Position numbers and translations under genes: made by a program. A stretch of 64,000 bases of DNA from Streptomyces sp. NBC_01304 (GTDB lineage: Bacteria; Actinomycetota; Actinomycetes; Streptomycetales; Streptomycetaceae), in assembly GCF_035975855.1 (NCBI RefSeq), contig NZ_CP109055.1:8184001-8248000 (forward strand), given 5' to 3'. Below, in pieces: positions 16,865 to 27,755 of the stretch (position 1 is the first letter of the stretch; each line of letters starts with the position of its first letter). A model generated the notes under the pieces. The model was not told the DNA's origin. It saw only the letters and a list, made by a program, of their open reading frames with translations, and made no database searches.

Positions 16865-17766
16865 GACGCCGACCAGGCCGCGGCGATCCGGGCGGCAAGG
16901 CGTACGTTGCCGCGTACGGCTGCCAGATTCGCGCGCAGCGATGCCCCGTCGGTATGCCGCACCAAGTGGTCCAGGAGGAACGGGGTCACTGCCTGTCCTG
17001 TGACGCCCCGCTCCGCGCACGCGCGCAGCGCCTCGTCCAGCACGCGTGCGTGCAGCGCGGGATCGAGCTGCTCGTCCTCGGCCACCGGGTTGGCGACGAT
17101 CAGTGCCGCCTCGGGTCCGCCGAGCCGGTCCTGGGCATGCAGGACCACGGCGACCTCGGTGGGGGAGCACAGCGTCCAGTCCACCGGATGCCCCGAGTCG
17201 GCGAGATAGAAGCCGGGAAAGCGGTCCGTACCGTAACCGGCGACGGCAACGCCGAGCGTCTCCAGGCGCTGCAGCGTCGCCGGGACGTCCAGGATCGACT
17301 TCACTCCCGCGCAGACCACCGCGATCCTGGTCCGGGCGAGCAACCCCAGGTCCGCCGACTCGTCCTGAGTCGTGGTCCACTCCCGGTGCACCCCGCCGAG
17401 GCCCCCGGTCGCGAACACCCTGATGCCCGCGCGGGCCGCGAGGAACGCCGTCCCCGACACGGTCGTGGCCCCGCTCGCACCTGCCGCCACGGCAGGTGCC
17501 AGATCGCGGTGTCCCAGCTTGCGCATGCCCTCGTCGTTGGCGACCCGCTCGAGCTGCTCCTTGTCGAGCCCCACCCGCGCCCGCCCGTCCAGGACGGCGA
17601 TCGTCGCGGGGACGGCGCCCTGCCCGCGCACCAACGTCTCCAGTTCCAGGGCGACTTGCAGATTGTCCGGGCGTGGCAGCCCGTGCGCGATGATCGTGGA
17701 TTCCAGGGCGACCACCGGGCGCCGCTCCTCCACGGCCTCGCGAACCTCGTCCGACACCACCAGCAC
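16861..17766 (-). CDS. psuG: Pseudouridine-5'-phosphate glycosidase
   Basis: 301 residues from GTG with GGGAGG seven bases upstream; ATG starts further upstream (MGGVHV, or MRRTAAMGG) are alternatives. Family signatures: VALESTIIAHGLPRPDN (about 17-33), FATGGLGGVHR (about 115-125), and GVKSILDVPATLQRLETLGV (about 150-169) with the Schiff-base lysine. The enzyme cleaves the C-C glycosidic bond of pseudouridine 5'-phosphate, salvaging RNA-derived pseudouridine in the cytosol. It is coupled to the downstream kinase by a 4-bp overlap. No dedicated transporter lies beside the pair. Confidence 0.92.
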   Translation of the reverse strand: MLVVSDEVREAVEERRPVVALESTIIAHGLPRPDNLQVALELETLVRGQGAVPATIAVLDGRARVGLDKEQLERVANDEGMRKLGHRDLAPAVAAGASGATTVSGTAFLAARAGIRVFATGGLGGVHREWTTTQDESADLGLLARTRIAVVCAGVKSILDVPATLQRLETLGVAVAGYGTDRFPGFYLADSGHPVDWTLCSPTEVAVVLHAQDRLGGPEAALIVANPVAEDEQLDPALHARVLDEALRACAERGVTGQAVTPFLLDHLVRHTDGASLRANLAAVRGNVRLAARIAAAWSAS

Positions 17767-17883
17767 GTGTACGCCTCCCATCGCCGCGGTTCTCCTCATC
17801 CCTGGCGAGGACGACCGCCGCCCAAACCCACTCGGCGGACCAACCCTTGCGAGCGGGACCGGACGAGCAGCAGCCTTGGTCCC

Positions 17884-18309
17884 ATGACGGACACCACACG
17901 CCTCGACCATGTCGTCCTATGGGTGGGCGATCCGCTCGCCGCCGCGGAGTTCTACGAGAGGTCGGTCGGCCTGACACCGCTGAGGGTTGCCGAATTCGCC
18001 GACAAGGAGGTGGCGTTTCCCTCGGTGCGGCTCAATGAGGAGACCATCTTCGATCTTGCGCCCCGGGAGATGGCGCCGCGCATGAACGTCGTCCCGGGCG
18101 CGGACGCCGCCGCCGGGCATCCCGTCAACCATGTCTGCATCGCCCTGGGTGCCGAGGAGTTCGACGCTCTGCACGCCCGGCTGAGTGACCACGGCGTGCC
18201 CCTGTCCGACCTCGGGCACGGCGCTTTCGGCGCCTGCGGTGCGGCACGGCGCAGCTTCTACTTCCGCGACCCGGACGGCAACATCTTCGAGGCCCGGCAC
18301 TACGACTGA
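17884..18309 (+). CDS. VOC (glyoxalase/dioxygenase-fold) family protein
   Basis: 141 residues, typical for a two-module VOC protein. The first metal-ligand region is TRLDHVVLWVGDP (His about 8). The middle has HPVNHVCIAL (His about 82), and the C-terminus is FRDPDGNIFEARHYD with the terminal Glu ligand. Substrate is unassigned (resistance protein, glyoxalase-like or epimerase-like). It is divergent from psuG, with little space for two promoters, and is followed by a strong hairpin. Confidence 0.85.
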   Translation: MTDTTRLDHVVLWVGDPLAAAEFYERSVGLTPLRVAEFADKEVAFPSVRLNEETIFDLAPREMAPRMNVVPGADAAAGHPVNHVCIALGAEEFDALHARLSDHGVPLSDLGHGAFGACGAARRSFYFRDPDGNIFEARHYD

Positions 18310-18323
18310 GCCGGCGATCGTGC

Positions 18324-18353
18324 GTGCCCGCGCCTCGACCGAGGCGCGGGCAC
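18324..18353. terminator. Strong hairpin between convergent genes
   Basis: A perfect 14-bp stem (GTGCCCGCGCCTCG and its complement) with a 2-nt loop lies between the VOC gene and the convergent formaldehyde dehydrogenase gene. There is no U tract, as usual for Streptomyces hairpin terminators; it could act in both directions. Confidence 0.7.
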
Positions 18354-18442
18354 ACACGCGTGAAGCGTGAAAGCCGGGCACGCACGCGTACGCGCGCGTG
18401 GAGCGCGATCAACGCGTACGACCCGAGCACGCCCAGCCGCAC

Positions 18443-19669
18443 TCAGACGGGGCGCACCCCGTCCAGCGCACCATGCGGATCGAGCACATACTTGCGGCTC
18501 GCCCCCTGGTCGAACTCCGCGTAGCCGCGCGGCGCGTCCTCGATGCCGATCACCGTCGCGTTCACGGCCTTCGCGATGTGCACGCGCTCGTGCAGGATCG
18601 CCTTCATCAACGCGTGGTGGTAGCGCATCACCGGGCACTGCCCCGTGGTGAAGCGATGGCTCTTGGCCCAGCCGAGCCCGAGGCGCACCTTCAGCGTCCC
18701 GGTGCGCGCGTCCTGGTCTACGCCACCGGGGTCGTCGGTGACGTAGAGCCCGGGTATGCCGAGGGCGCCGCCTGCCTTCACCACGCCCATCAGGGCGTTG
18801 AGCACGGTTGCCGGGGCCTCGGGAGCGCTCGGCCCGTGCGCCCGTGCCTCGAAGCCGACCGCGTCGACCGCCGCGTCCACCTCGGGCTCGCCGAGGATCT
18901 GGGCCACTTGCTCGTCCAGGTTCCCGCGCTGCAGGTCGACCGTCTCGCACCCGAAACTCCGTGCCTGCGCGAGGCGTTCGGCATTCAGGTCGCCCACGAT
19001 GACCACGGCTGCGCCGAGGAGCTGCGCGGAGGCGGCGGCCGCCAGACCGACCGGGCCCGCCCCGGCGACGTACACCGTGGACCCCACCCCGGCGCCCGCG
19101 GTCACGGCGCCGTGGAAACCCGTCGGGAAGATGTCGGACAGCATGGTCAGGTCGAGGAGCTTGGCGCGCGCGGCCTCCCGGTCGGGGAAGCGCAGCAGAT
19201 TGAAGTCCGCGTACGGCACCATCGCGAACTCGGCCTGCCCGCCGACCCAGCCGCCCATGTCGACATAGCCATAAGCTGCCCCGGGGCGCGCCGGGTTGAC
19301 GTTCAGGCAGATGCCGGTCTTGCGCTCCTTGCAGTTGCGGCAGCGGCCGCAGGCGATGTTGAACGGAACCGAGACGATGTCCCCGGTCTCCACGGTCTCG
19401 ACATCGGGGCCGCGTTCGATCACCTCACCGGTGATCTCGTGCCCGAGCACCAGCCCCTCGGGTGCGGTGGTGCGGCCGCGCACCATGTGCTGGTCGCTGC
19501 CGCAGATGTTGCTGGCGAGGACCTTGAGGATCACACCGTGCCGGCACTTCCTGCCGACATTGTCGGGTGCGACACCTGGTCCGTCCTGGAGTTCAAGCGT
19601 CGGGTAGTCGATCGTCCTGACCTCTACGGCTCCCGGCTTGAGATATGCGACTGCCCTGTTTCCGCTCAT
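18443..19669 (-). CDS. fdhA: Glutathione-independent formaldehyde dehydrogenase (zinc alcohol dehydrogenase family)
   Basis: 408 residues, close to the roughly 400 of the Pseudomonas putida type enzyme. It starts MSGNRAVAYLKPGAVEVRTIDYP. The catalytic zinc region is NICGSDQHMVRGR (about 54-66) and the proton relay LVLGHEITGEVIE. The structural zinc lobe CGRCRNCKERKTGIC has four cysteines (about 103-117). NAD is bound by VYVAGAGPVGLAAAASAQLLGA (about 177-198), followed by a long C-terminal lid. It oxidises formaldehyde (or dismutates aldehydes) without a thiol cofactor. The gene stands alone between a hairpin and the divergent methyltransferase gene. Confidence 0.9.
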   Translation of the reverse strand: MSGNRAVAYLKPGAVEVRTIDYPTLELQDGPGVAPDNVGRKCRHGVILKVLASNICGSDQHMVRGRTTAPEGLVLGHEITGEVIERGPDVETVETGDIVSVPFNIACGRCRNCKERKTGICLNVNPARPGAAYGYVDMGGWVGGQAEFAMVPYADFNLLRFPDREAARAKLLDLTMLSDIFPTGFHGAVTAGAGVGSTVYVAGAGPVGLAAAASAQLLGAAVVIVGDLNAERLAQARSFGCETVDLQRGNLDEQVAQILGEPEVDAAVDAVGFEARAHGPSAPEAPATVLNALMGVVKAGGALGIPGLYVTDDPGGVDQDARTGTLKVRLGLGWAKSHRFTTGQCPVMRYHHALMKAILHERVHIAKAVNATVIGIEDAPRGYAEFDQGASRKYVLDPHGALDGVRPV

Positions 19670-19785
19670 GGCTCGCTCGCCGTCCCTTCGGCTGTCGGCA
19701 GCGGATGCTCGGCCTGTTCGCACGGCGGAGTCTGCTACCGCCCACGGGGTCCGGCCAGGGGGCGCGTACGAGCTAGCGTGAGCTC

Positions 19786-20682
19786 ATGCCCGAGCCCCTG
19801 CCCCTGCCCCTGCCCGAGCCCGAGCCCACGGTGCGGTCCTTCTACGACGAGCTGGCCGCCGACTATCACCTCAACTACGCCGACTGGGAGGCGAGCACGG
19901 TCCGCCAGGGCGTCGCGCTCGACGCGCTGATCCGCGCAGAATGCGCGGGCGAGGGGATGTACGGCACAGAGGGGATGTACGGCACAGAGGGGACGTACAA
20001 TACAATCGACGGCACACGCGGTGGCGCGTACGACGTCCTCGACTGCGCCTGCGGCATCGGCACCCAGGCGGTGGGGCTCGCCCTGCGTGGCCACCGGGTG
20101 GCCGGCACCGATCTGAGCCCCGTCGCCGCCGCACGCGCGCGTGCCGAGGCGGCACGACGCGGTCTCACGTTGCCGACGGCGGCCGCCGACATGCGTGAAC
20201 TGCCTTTCCGGGACGGCTCCTTCGACGTGGTCGTCTGCGCGGACAACTCGTTGCCCCACCTGCTCACGGCGCAGGACGTGCTGGCCGCCCTGCGGGAGAT
20301 GCACCGGCTGCTGCGCCCCCAGGGGCTGCTGCTGGTCTCCACACGCGCGTACGACGCGATGTTGCGTGAGCGGCCGCTCGCCACGCCGCCGGCTGTCAGC
20401 TCGCGGCCCGAGGGCCGGGTGGTCACCTTCCAGTTGTGGCACTGGCACGAGGACGCCGAGCGCTACGACCTCGAGCACTTCCGTCTGCTGGCCGACGGGG
20501 ACGCCTGGATCACCCGCTCGCTGCGCACCACCTACTGGGCGCTCGGCCGGGAGGAGTTGAGCCGCCTCGCGAGGGACGCGGGGTTCACCGGGGTCACCTG
20601 GCACGAGCCTGAGCGCAGCGGGTTCTTCCAGCCGCTACTGACCGCCCGGCGAGGGCCGGCCCGACGGCGCCCCCTAGAGTGA
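19786..20682 (+). CDS. Class I SAM-dependent methyltransferase with repeat insertion
   Basis: 298 residues. After a Pro/Glu/Leu repeat start (MPEPLPLPLPEPEP) comes SFYDELAADYHLNYADWE, motif I YDVLDCACGIGTQAVGLALRGHRVAGTDLS (about 83-112), motif II DGSFDVVVCADNSLPHL and motif III LRPQGLLLVSTRAYD. This resembles glycine/sarcosine-type and related methyltransferases, but the acceptor is not determined. An 18-bp triplication inserts EGMYGTEGMYGTEGTYNT just before motif I, at a surface loop position. The cupin gene begins six bases after its stop, so the two are likely co-transcribed. Confidence 0.85.
   Translation: MPEPLPLPLPEPEPTVRSFYDELAADYHLNYADWEASTVRQGVALDALIRAECAGEGMYGTEGMYGTEGTYNTIDGTRGGAYDVLDCACGIGTQAVGLALRGHRVAGTDLSPVAAARARAEAARRGLTLPTAAADMRELPFRDGSFDVVVCADNSLPHLLTAQDVLAALREMHRLLRPQGLLLVSTRAYDAMLRERPLATPPAVSSRPEGRVVTFQLWHWHEDAERYDLEHFRLLADGDAWITRSLRTTYWALGREELSRLARDAGFTGVTWHEPERSGFFQPLLTARRGPARRRPLE
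19951..20004. repeat. 18-bp tandem repeat, three copies, in frame
   Basis: GAGGGGATGTACGGCACA occurs at 19951 and 19969, with a diverged third copy at 19987. All are inside the methyltransferase gene and keep its frame. Confidence 0.85.
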
Positions 20683-20688
20683 CCGGCC

Positions 20689-21093
20689 ATGACAACTGAT
20701 CATGCTCCGGCCGGGCAGGCAGCCCCTGCCGCACCTGTCGAACCCGCCGCCCCCGCTTCCTTCGTCGTGCACATCCCCGACGCCGAACTCGAGCCGGAGC
20801 CGCTCGCTACGGAACAGATCGTGTCCGGCACCCCCGAGGTGACCGGCAAGGTGTTGTGGGAGTCGGCGGACGGCCGACAGCTGCGCGGCATCTGGCAGAT
20901 CACCCCCGGCGTGGTGACCGACACCGAGGCCAATGAGCTCTTCGTGGTCGTCAGCGGGCGCGCCACGATCGAGGTCGAGGGCGGCGACGTACTGGAGGTG
21001 GGGCCGGGCGACGCGGCGGTCCTGCGCGAGGGCGACCGTACGACGTGGACCGTGCACGAGACGCTGCGCAAGGCCTACCACATCAGCCTTTAG
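20689..21093 (+). CDS. Cupin-fold protein
   Basis: 134 residues. After an Ala/Pro-rich N-terminus, the C-terminal half is a single cupin barrel: GIWQITPGVVTDTEANELFVVVSGRATIEVEGGDVLEVGPGDAAVLREGDRTTWTVHETLRKAYHIS. The metal-binding histidines of classic cupins are only partly kept (E-E-H pattern), so it may be a (S)-ureidoglycine aminohydrolase-like or purely structural cupin of the DUF861 type. It follows the methyltransferase gene by six bases, and its last 11 bases overlap the convergent MFS gene. Confidence 0.82.
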   Translation: MTTDHAPAGQAAPAAPVEPAAPASFVVHIPDAELEPEPLATEQIVSGTPEVTGKVLWESADGRQLRGIWQITPGVVTDTEANELFVVVSGRATIEVEGGDVLEVGPGDAAVLREGDRTTWTVHETLRKAYHISL

Positions 21094-22366
21094 CGCCCTC
21101 CGGGCCCTTCTGGGGGCGTGCGGAGCGCAGCGCGAACCCGGCCAGCGGCAGCAGCAGAAGAGCCGCGATCAGGTTGAGCCAGCCGTAACTGGCCTGCGCC
21201 ACCACCAGGCCCGCCACCGCTCCGCCGATGCCCGCCGCGGTGTTCATCGTCAGGTCGGAGAGGCCCTGGGCGGCGGCGCGGGCCTGCTGCGGCACGGAGT
21301 CGGTGAGCAGCGCCGAGCCGGAGACCAGGCCGGCCGACCAGCCGAGTCCGAGCACGAAGAGTCCGACGGCGGTCTGGGCGTGGCTGGGCCCCGCGGTGCC
21401 CGCGAGGGCCGCCGCGCAGGCGAGCAGGCCGACGGACAGGCCGATCACCGCGAGGCGGCCGAGCCGGTCGGACAGCCAGCCCATGACCGGTGAGAACGCG
21501 TACATGCCGAGGATGTGGCCGCTGATGACCAGGCCGATCAGATCGATGCTCGCCCCGTGGTGGCCGAGGTGGACCGGCGTCATCGACATGATCGAGACCA
21601 TGGCGGTGTGCGAGACGGCGACCGTGGTGAGCGCGAGTCTGGCGCGCGGCGACGCGGTCACCGCGGCGAATCCCGCGCGCAGGGAGCGGCCTTCGGCCGA
21701 CTGCTCGTCGGCGGGCGCGAGCGCACGCGCGGTCAGCAGGGGATCAGGACGCAGCAGTACGGCGACGGTGACGGCCGCGACGAGGAACACCCCCGACGCC
21801 CAGAGGAAGGGCCCCGCGGCCTGCGGGATGCCAAGGCCGGAGACGCTGTCGCCGGCAGGGGCGGCGATGTTGGGGCCGAGGACCGCGCCGATGGTCGTGG
21901 CCCAGACGACCGTGGAGATGGCGCGGCCGCGGCGCTCCGGCGCGGCGAGGTCGGCGGCGGCGAAGCGGGCCTGCAGGTTGGCGGAGGAGGCGGCTCCGAA
22001 TCCGGCCATGCCGATCAGGAGGAGCGGAAAGCTCCCGAGCACCGCCGCCACGACGACAACACCCGCGCCGAGCGCGCCGATCAGGTAGGCGAGGACCAGG
22101 CCCGGCCTGCGGCCCCGCGCGGTCATCAGGGCGGCCAGCGGGACCGACAGGAGAGCGGTGCCGGCCACGGTCGCCGTCGGGGCGAGGCCCGAAAGGGCTT
22201 CGGTGCCGCTCACTTCCGTGGCGAGGACTGCGGCCAGGGCGATGCCGGTGGCGACGCCCAGACCGCCGAGTATCTGGCTGGCGATCAGCACGGCGTTGGT
22301 ACGTCGGCGGAGCGCGGGCAGCCGGTCCGGCTCGACGGCTATGAGGGGGCGGTCGGTGGCGGTCAT
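21083..22366 (-). CDS. Major facilitator superfamily transporter
   Basis: 427 residues with about 12 hydrophobic helices. The start is MTATDRPLIAVEPDRLPALRRR followed by helix 1. The cytoplasmic loop 2-3 carries the MFS motif remnant ALMTARGRRPGLVLA, and loop 8-9 has GWLSDRLGRLAVIG. The pattern fits a drug/metabolite:proton antiporter of the DHA class, in the cytoplasmic membrane. Substrate is unknown. It is monocistronic by position, with a 326-bp repeat-rich spacer upstream. Confidence 0.85.
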   Translation of the reverse strand: MTATDRPLIAVEPDRLPALRRRTNAVLIASQILGGLGVATGIALAAVLATEVSGTEALSGLAPTATVAGTALLSVPLAALMTARGRRPGLVLAYLIGALGAGVVVVAAVLGSFPLLLIGMAGFGAASSANLQARFAAADLAAPERRGRAISTVVWATTIGAVLGPNIAAPAGDSVSGLGIPQAAGPFLWASGVFLVAAVTVAVLLRPDPLLTARALAPADEQSAEGRSLRAGFAAVTASPRARLALTTVAVSHTAMVSIMSMTPVHLGHHGASIDLIGLVISGHILGMYAFSPVMGWLSDRLGRLAVIGLSVGLLACAAALAGTAGPSHAQTAVGLFVLGLGWSAGLVSGSALLTDSVPQQARAAAQGLSDLTMNTAAGIGGAVAGLVVAQASYGWLNLIAALLLLPLAGFALRSARPQKGPEGAKG

Positions 22367-22562
22367 CGGGTGCGGGTCCCGCAGCGGGCCGGTCCGGAGG
22401 GGGTGGAGGTCACCGGCGCAGTGTGTCAGGGGGTACGGGCGAAGGAAACGGGGTTTCGCGGAGGGCTGGGAGAGCGGGGCCGGTCTCCCGCCTGTCGGTG
22501 AGCGCCACGCACTGCGGTCCGGCCCGGCGGCGCGGTGCAGCACCGCCCAGGTACGGCAAGGG

Positions 22563-22715
22563 CTACTGCGGCCGCCCCTAGGCGCAGAAGCTGCCGCCCT
22601 CTCAGAACTGCCGCTGCCGTCCCCTCGGCACAGAAGCTGCCGTCCCCTCGGCACAGCGGCTGCGTCCTCTCCGGACAACCGCTGCCGCGCCCTCAGAACA
22701 ACGGCTGCGGCAGCA
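22563..22715. repeat. About 23-bp degenerate tandem array reaching the ogt stop codon
   Basis: Units such as AAGCTGCCGTCCCCTCGG followed by CACAG recur about every 23 bp and run into the 3' end of ogt, including its stop (22693-22695). The array fills most of the 22367-22692 spacer, where no gene is seen; the first 190 bp hold no obvious structure. Confidence 0.65.
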
Positions 22716-23289
22716 CCCCTTCCAGTGCCAGCAGTTGCCGCTTCGTCTCCAGGCCGCCGCCGAAGCCCCCGATCCCTCCGTCGCTCTCCACCACCCGGTG
22801 GCAGGGCACCACGACCGGCAGGGGGTTCGCGCCCATGGCGACCCCCACCGCCTGGGCGGCGCCGGGCTGACCCACGCGCGCGGCCAGGTCGCCGTAGCCG
22901 ACCACCGAGCCGTACGGCACGCCGGCCGCCAGCTCGCGCAGGACCTCGCGGTTGAACCCGGTGATCAGCGTCCAGTCGAGGTCGAGCGTGAACTCGCGCA
23001 GCTCGCCCGCGAAGTAGGCTGTCAACTGGCGTATCGGCTCCGCGAGGCGTGGTGAGCCGGGAGCCTCGACGGGGTCGCAGCCGAGCCGGGCCGCCAACTG
23101 CTCGAGGGTCTTGTCGCGCACGCGCGCGTCGGCGTGAAAGGCCACCTTGACCAGGCCGTCGCGCGTCGCGGCGAGAAGGAGGGGACCGATGTCGCTGTCG
23201 ACGACGGCCCACTCGGCGCCCTGGCCGGTGGTCTGCGGATCACGCGGATCACGAGGAGTGTTCACGCAGACCACCGTACGACCGAGCAC
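22693..23289 (-). CDS. ogt: Methylated-DNA--protein-cysteine methyltransferase
   Basis: 198 residues from GTG with GTGAGGAG eight bases upstream; a TTG two codons earlier is too close to that site. The active centre NPLPVVVPCHRVV has the acceptor cysteine at about residue 163, and the helix-turn-helix-like DNA-binding part precedes it (REVLRELAAGVPYGSVVGYGDLAARVGQPGAAQAVGVAMGANP). The protein removes methyl groups from O6-methylguanine, transferring them irreversibly to itself. No RecA-NDp type promoter was seen upstream, unlike the uvr genes in this window. Confidence 0.92.
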   Translation of the reverse strand: MLGRTVVCVNTPRDPRDPQTTGQGAEWAVVDSDIGPLLLAATRDGLVKVAFHADARVRDKTLEQLAARLGCDPVEAPGSPRLAEPIRQLTAYFAGELREFTLDLDWTLITGFNREVLRELAAGVPYGSVVGYGDLAARVGQPGAAQAVGVAMGANPLPVVVPCHRVVESDGGIGGFGGGLETKRQLLALEGVLPQPLF

Positions 23290-23390
23290 TGACAAAGCTC
23301 CTCACCAGGAGGAACCGCCGGCATCGCCCTTCACCGGGCGAAACCGTCGGCAACACGCCTCATGGGGAGGGACCTCGCCGCAGAGGAGCG

Positions 23391-24293
23391 TCAGTCGTCC
23401 TCGCCGCTCACGGCCTTGCGCACCACGTCCGGCGTGTTCGTGATGATCCCGTCCACCCCGAACCCCGCCGCGCGCACCGCGCTGGGGGCGTCGTTGACCG
23501 TCCAGGTGAAGATCTCCAGGGGCTTGTGGCGCGGGCCCTTCAGGGCGTGGATCGCGGCCACGTAATCCGCGGAGATCGTCGTGTGGGTCGAGTTGATCTG
23601 GTCCGCGAACTCCGCGTACTTGGGCAGATCCGCCACCGCCGGGGTGCCGAGGAAGCCGGTCTTGATGTCGGGGCGCTGTTTGTGCACTTCCTTCACGCTG
23701 TCCGCGCTGAAGCTCTGGATCACCAGCTTGCTCTTGATGTGGTGCGGGTCGAGCCAGCCGGTCTTCTTCAGGACGCGGAGCGTGTCCGTCTCGATGCCCG
23801 GGTAGAGCTCCGGCTTCTTGATCTCCAGGATGAGCTTCTGGTGGTTGTGCCGGACGCGGTTCATGTACTGGGTGAGCGTCGGCACGCGCGCGCCGGCGAA
23901 CTTCGGATCGAACCAGCTGCCCGCGTCCAGCTGCGCGATCTCAGCCGCCGTGAAGTCCTTGATCTTCCAGGGGGCGCGGTCCGGGAAGACCTCTTCGACG
24001 TTCGTCGTGCGCTTCAGGTTGTCGTCGTGGACGATGACCAGCTCGCCGTCCTTGGTGCGCTGCACATCGTTCTCGACCCAGCGGAAGCCCATGTCGGCGG
24101 CCAGATCGATGGCCGCGAAGGTGTTCTCCGGGGCGTACGCCGAGGCGCCGCGGTGCGCGACCACCAGGGGTCTGTCGGTGTCGGTGGCGGTCTGTGCGGT
24201 GGCTGTGGAGGCGTGGGCGGCGGAGGTGGGGAGCAGGAAGGCGCAGACTCCCATGACTGCGGCGGCGGTTGCTGCGGCAGAGCGTGCGTACAC
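23391..24293 (-). CDS. Secreted glycerophosphodiester phosphodiesterase
   Basis: 300 residues from GTG (AGGAG five bases upstream). The Sec signal peptide ends near residue 33 (TSAAHASTA). The GDPD signature is strong: LVVAHRGASAYAPENTFAAIDLAADMGFRWVENDVQRTKDGELVIVHDDNLKRTTN, with the catalytic HR...H and metal ligands E/D. Later, LILEIKKPE supplies another ligand, and the terminus TWTVNDAPSAVRAAGFGVDGIITNTPDVV is typical. It hydrolyses glycerophosphodiesters from phospholipids or teichoic acid outside the cell, releasing glycerol 3-phosphate. Confidence 0.92.
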   Translation of the reverse strand: MYARSAAATAAAVMGVCAFLLPTSAAHASTATAQTATDTDRPLVVAHRGASAYAPENTFAAIDLAADMGFRWVENDVQRTKDGELVIVHDDNLKRTTNVEEVFPDRAPWKIKDFTAAEIAQLDAGSWFDPKFAGARVPTLTQYMNRVRHNHQKLILEIKKPELYPGIETDTLRVLKKTGWLDPHHIKSKLVIQSFSADSVKEVHKQRPDIKTGFLGTPAVADLPKYAEFADQINSTHTTISADYVAAIHALKGPRHKPLEIFTWTVNDAPSAVRAAGFGVDGIITNTPDVVRKAVSGEDD

Positions 24294-24559
24294 GTGAACT
24301 CCTCGCGTCGACAGGTGCGCGGACCGATCGAGGGTGTCAGCCGTGGGCCAACGGAACATAGGGGCAGGATGGACACACGTTGAACGGAGTTGCCCAACCG
24401 AGACCGAGGATGTCGCGCGCCTAGGATTCTTTGCCGAATAATCGGTCGTACGTTCCTCAGGGCGCTCTAATCTCGGCTCAACCATGTCCGCTACGGCGGC
24501 GGTTGCACGGGGGCTCAGGGGCATTCCAGGGCGAATCAGGGTGGAAGGGCATACCGCGC

Positions 24560-25396
24560 ATGCAGGGCACGGTCGACGGATTCAGTTATGGCCTGGTGAC
24601 GCCGGTGGTGGCGTACCTCATGGCCTGCCTGGGGGGTGCTCTCGGTCTGCGCTGCACCACCAGGTCGCTGCTCGTGGAGCACTCCTGGCGGCCGGGCTGG
24701 CTCGCGCTCGGTTCTGCCGCGATCGGCTCCGGCATCTGGACCATGCACTTCATCGCGATGATGGGCTTCAAGGTCAAGGAGGCGCCGGTCCACTACGACG
24801 CCCCCACCACCTTCGCCAGCCTGGGCGTCGCGATCGTCATGGTGGGCATCGGGATCTTCATCGTGGGATACCGCGGGGCGACCGTGATGGCGCTGTTCAC
24901 CGGCGGCACGATCACCGGCCTTGGCGTCGCTTCCATGCACTATCTGGGAATGGCTGGAATGCGTCTGCGCGGCACGCTCCAGTACGACACCCTCACGGTT
25001 GCCGCGTCCGTGGTGATCGCCGTGGTCGCCGCGACGGCCGCCCTGTGGGCCGCCGCCCAGGTTCGCGGCATCCTCTGGAGCCTGGGCGCGAGTCTTGTGA
25101 TGGGCTTGGCGGTGAGCGGCATGCACTACATGGGCATGGCGGCCCTCAAGGTCCAGCTGCACGGCTCGGTGGGCTCCACGTCGGGGGACTCCCCGGCCGA
25201 GCTCCTCGCGCCCATGATGATCGGGCCGCTCGCCTTCCTGCTCCTCGCCGGAGTCGTCGTGATGTTCGACCCGCTCATGGTGATGGGAAAGCCGGACTGG
25301 CAGCGCGGCGACGTACCCGCGCAGCGCGGCCCGGCCCCCGCTCCGGCGCGGACGTCGCCGCCGCCGAGAGGCGCCGGTCACCGCCAGGAGTGGTGA
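24560..25396 (+). CDS. MHYT-domain integral membrane sensor
   Basis: 278 residues with seven predicted helices. The MHYT motif occurs three times at helix ends: [10 protein letters not shown] (about 68-77), SMHYLGMAG (about 131-139) and GMHYMGMAA (about 197-205). Methionine/histidine clusters in the family are proposed to bind copper and sense oxygen, CO or NO. Unlike many homologues there is no GGDEF/EAL or kinase output domain; the C-terminal tail is a short Pro/Arg-rich region. uvrB starts only 40 bp downstream but has its own promoter. Confidence 0.9.
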   Translation: MQGTVDGFSYGLVTPVVAYLMACLGGALGLRCTTRSLLVEHSWRPGWLALGSAAIGSGIWTMHFIAMMGFKVKEAPVHYDAPTTFASLGVAIVMVGIGIFIVGYRGATVMALFTGGTITGLGVASMHYLGMAGMRLRGTLQYDTLTVAASVVIAVVAATAALWAAAQVRGILWSLGASLVMGLAVSGMHYMGMAALKVQLHGSVGSTSGDSPAELLAPMMIGPLAFLLLAGVVVMFDPLMVMGKPDWQRGDVPAQRGPAPAPARTSPPPRGAGHRQEW

Positions 25397-25407
25397 TCAC
25401 GACCCCG

Positions 25408-25430
25408 TTGTCAGTGGGGGGTCGTACGGT
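25408..25430 (+). promoter_or_regulatory. DNA-damage (RecA-NDp/PafBC type) promoter of uvrB
   Basis: TTGTCAGTGGG, six bases, then TACGGT matches the mycobacterial/Streptomyces consensus TTGTCAGTGGC-N6-TAGGGT. The -10 ends six bases before the uvrB ATG, so the transcript should be leaderless; no Shine-Dalgarno is present. Confidence 0.8.
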
Positions 25431-25436
25431 GGTTCC

Positions 25437-27575
<2,139 letters not shown>

Positions 27576-27676
27576 CGCCAGGAATTGCCTCCCCGCTCGT
27601 CGTGGATCAGCCTGCGGCCGAAGGGACGTGGCGGTGTGTTGCAAGACCGCCACAAATCCCGGACCGGGGTGCGGCA

Positions 27677-27699
27677 CTGTCAGTGGCACTGCGTAGGGT
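27677..27699 (+). promoter_or_regulatory. DNA-damage (RecA-NDp/PafBC type) promoter of a terD gene
   Basis: CTGTCAGTGGC, six bases, then TAGGGT: ten of eleven positions of the -35-like block, exact spacing and a perfect -10. The expected start is near 27706, placing ACAACCGC/GCGGTTGT (27705-27728, a hairpin with an 8-nt loop) at the 5' end of the leader. Confidence 0.75.
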
Positions 27700-27755
27700 G
27701 CAGGACAACCGCATACACAGGCGGTTGTTGGGGATTGTTCGAGAGGGGACAGCGC

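Noticed and set aside
15959..17977. A single 672-residue protein joining psuG and the kinase
   Set aside because: The first half is out of frame with psuG; two overlapping genes with separate starts explain the region.
18362..18442. Small gene in the CGCGT-rich spacer after the VOC terminator
   Set aside because: No start with ribosome site and no protein-like sequence; only alternating purine-pyrimidine tracts.
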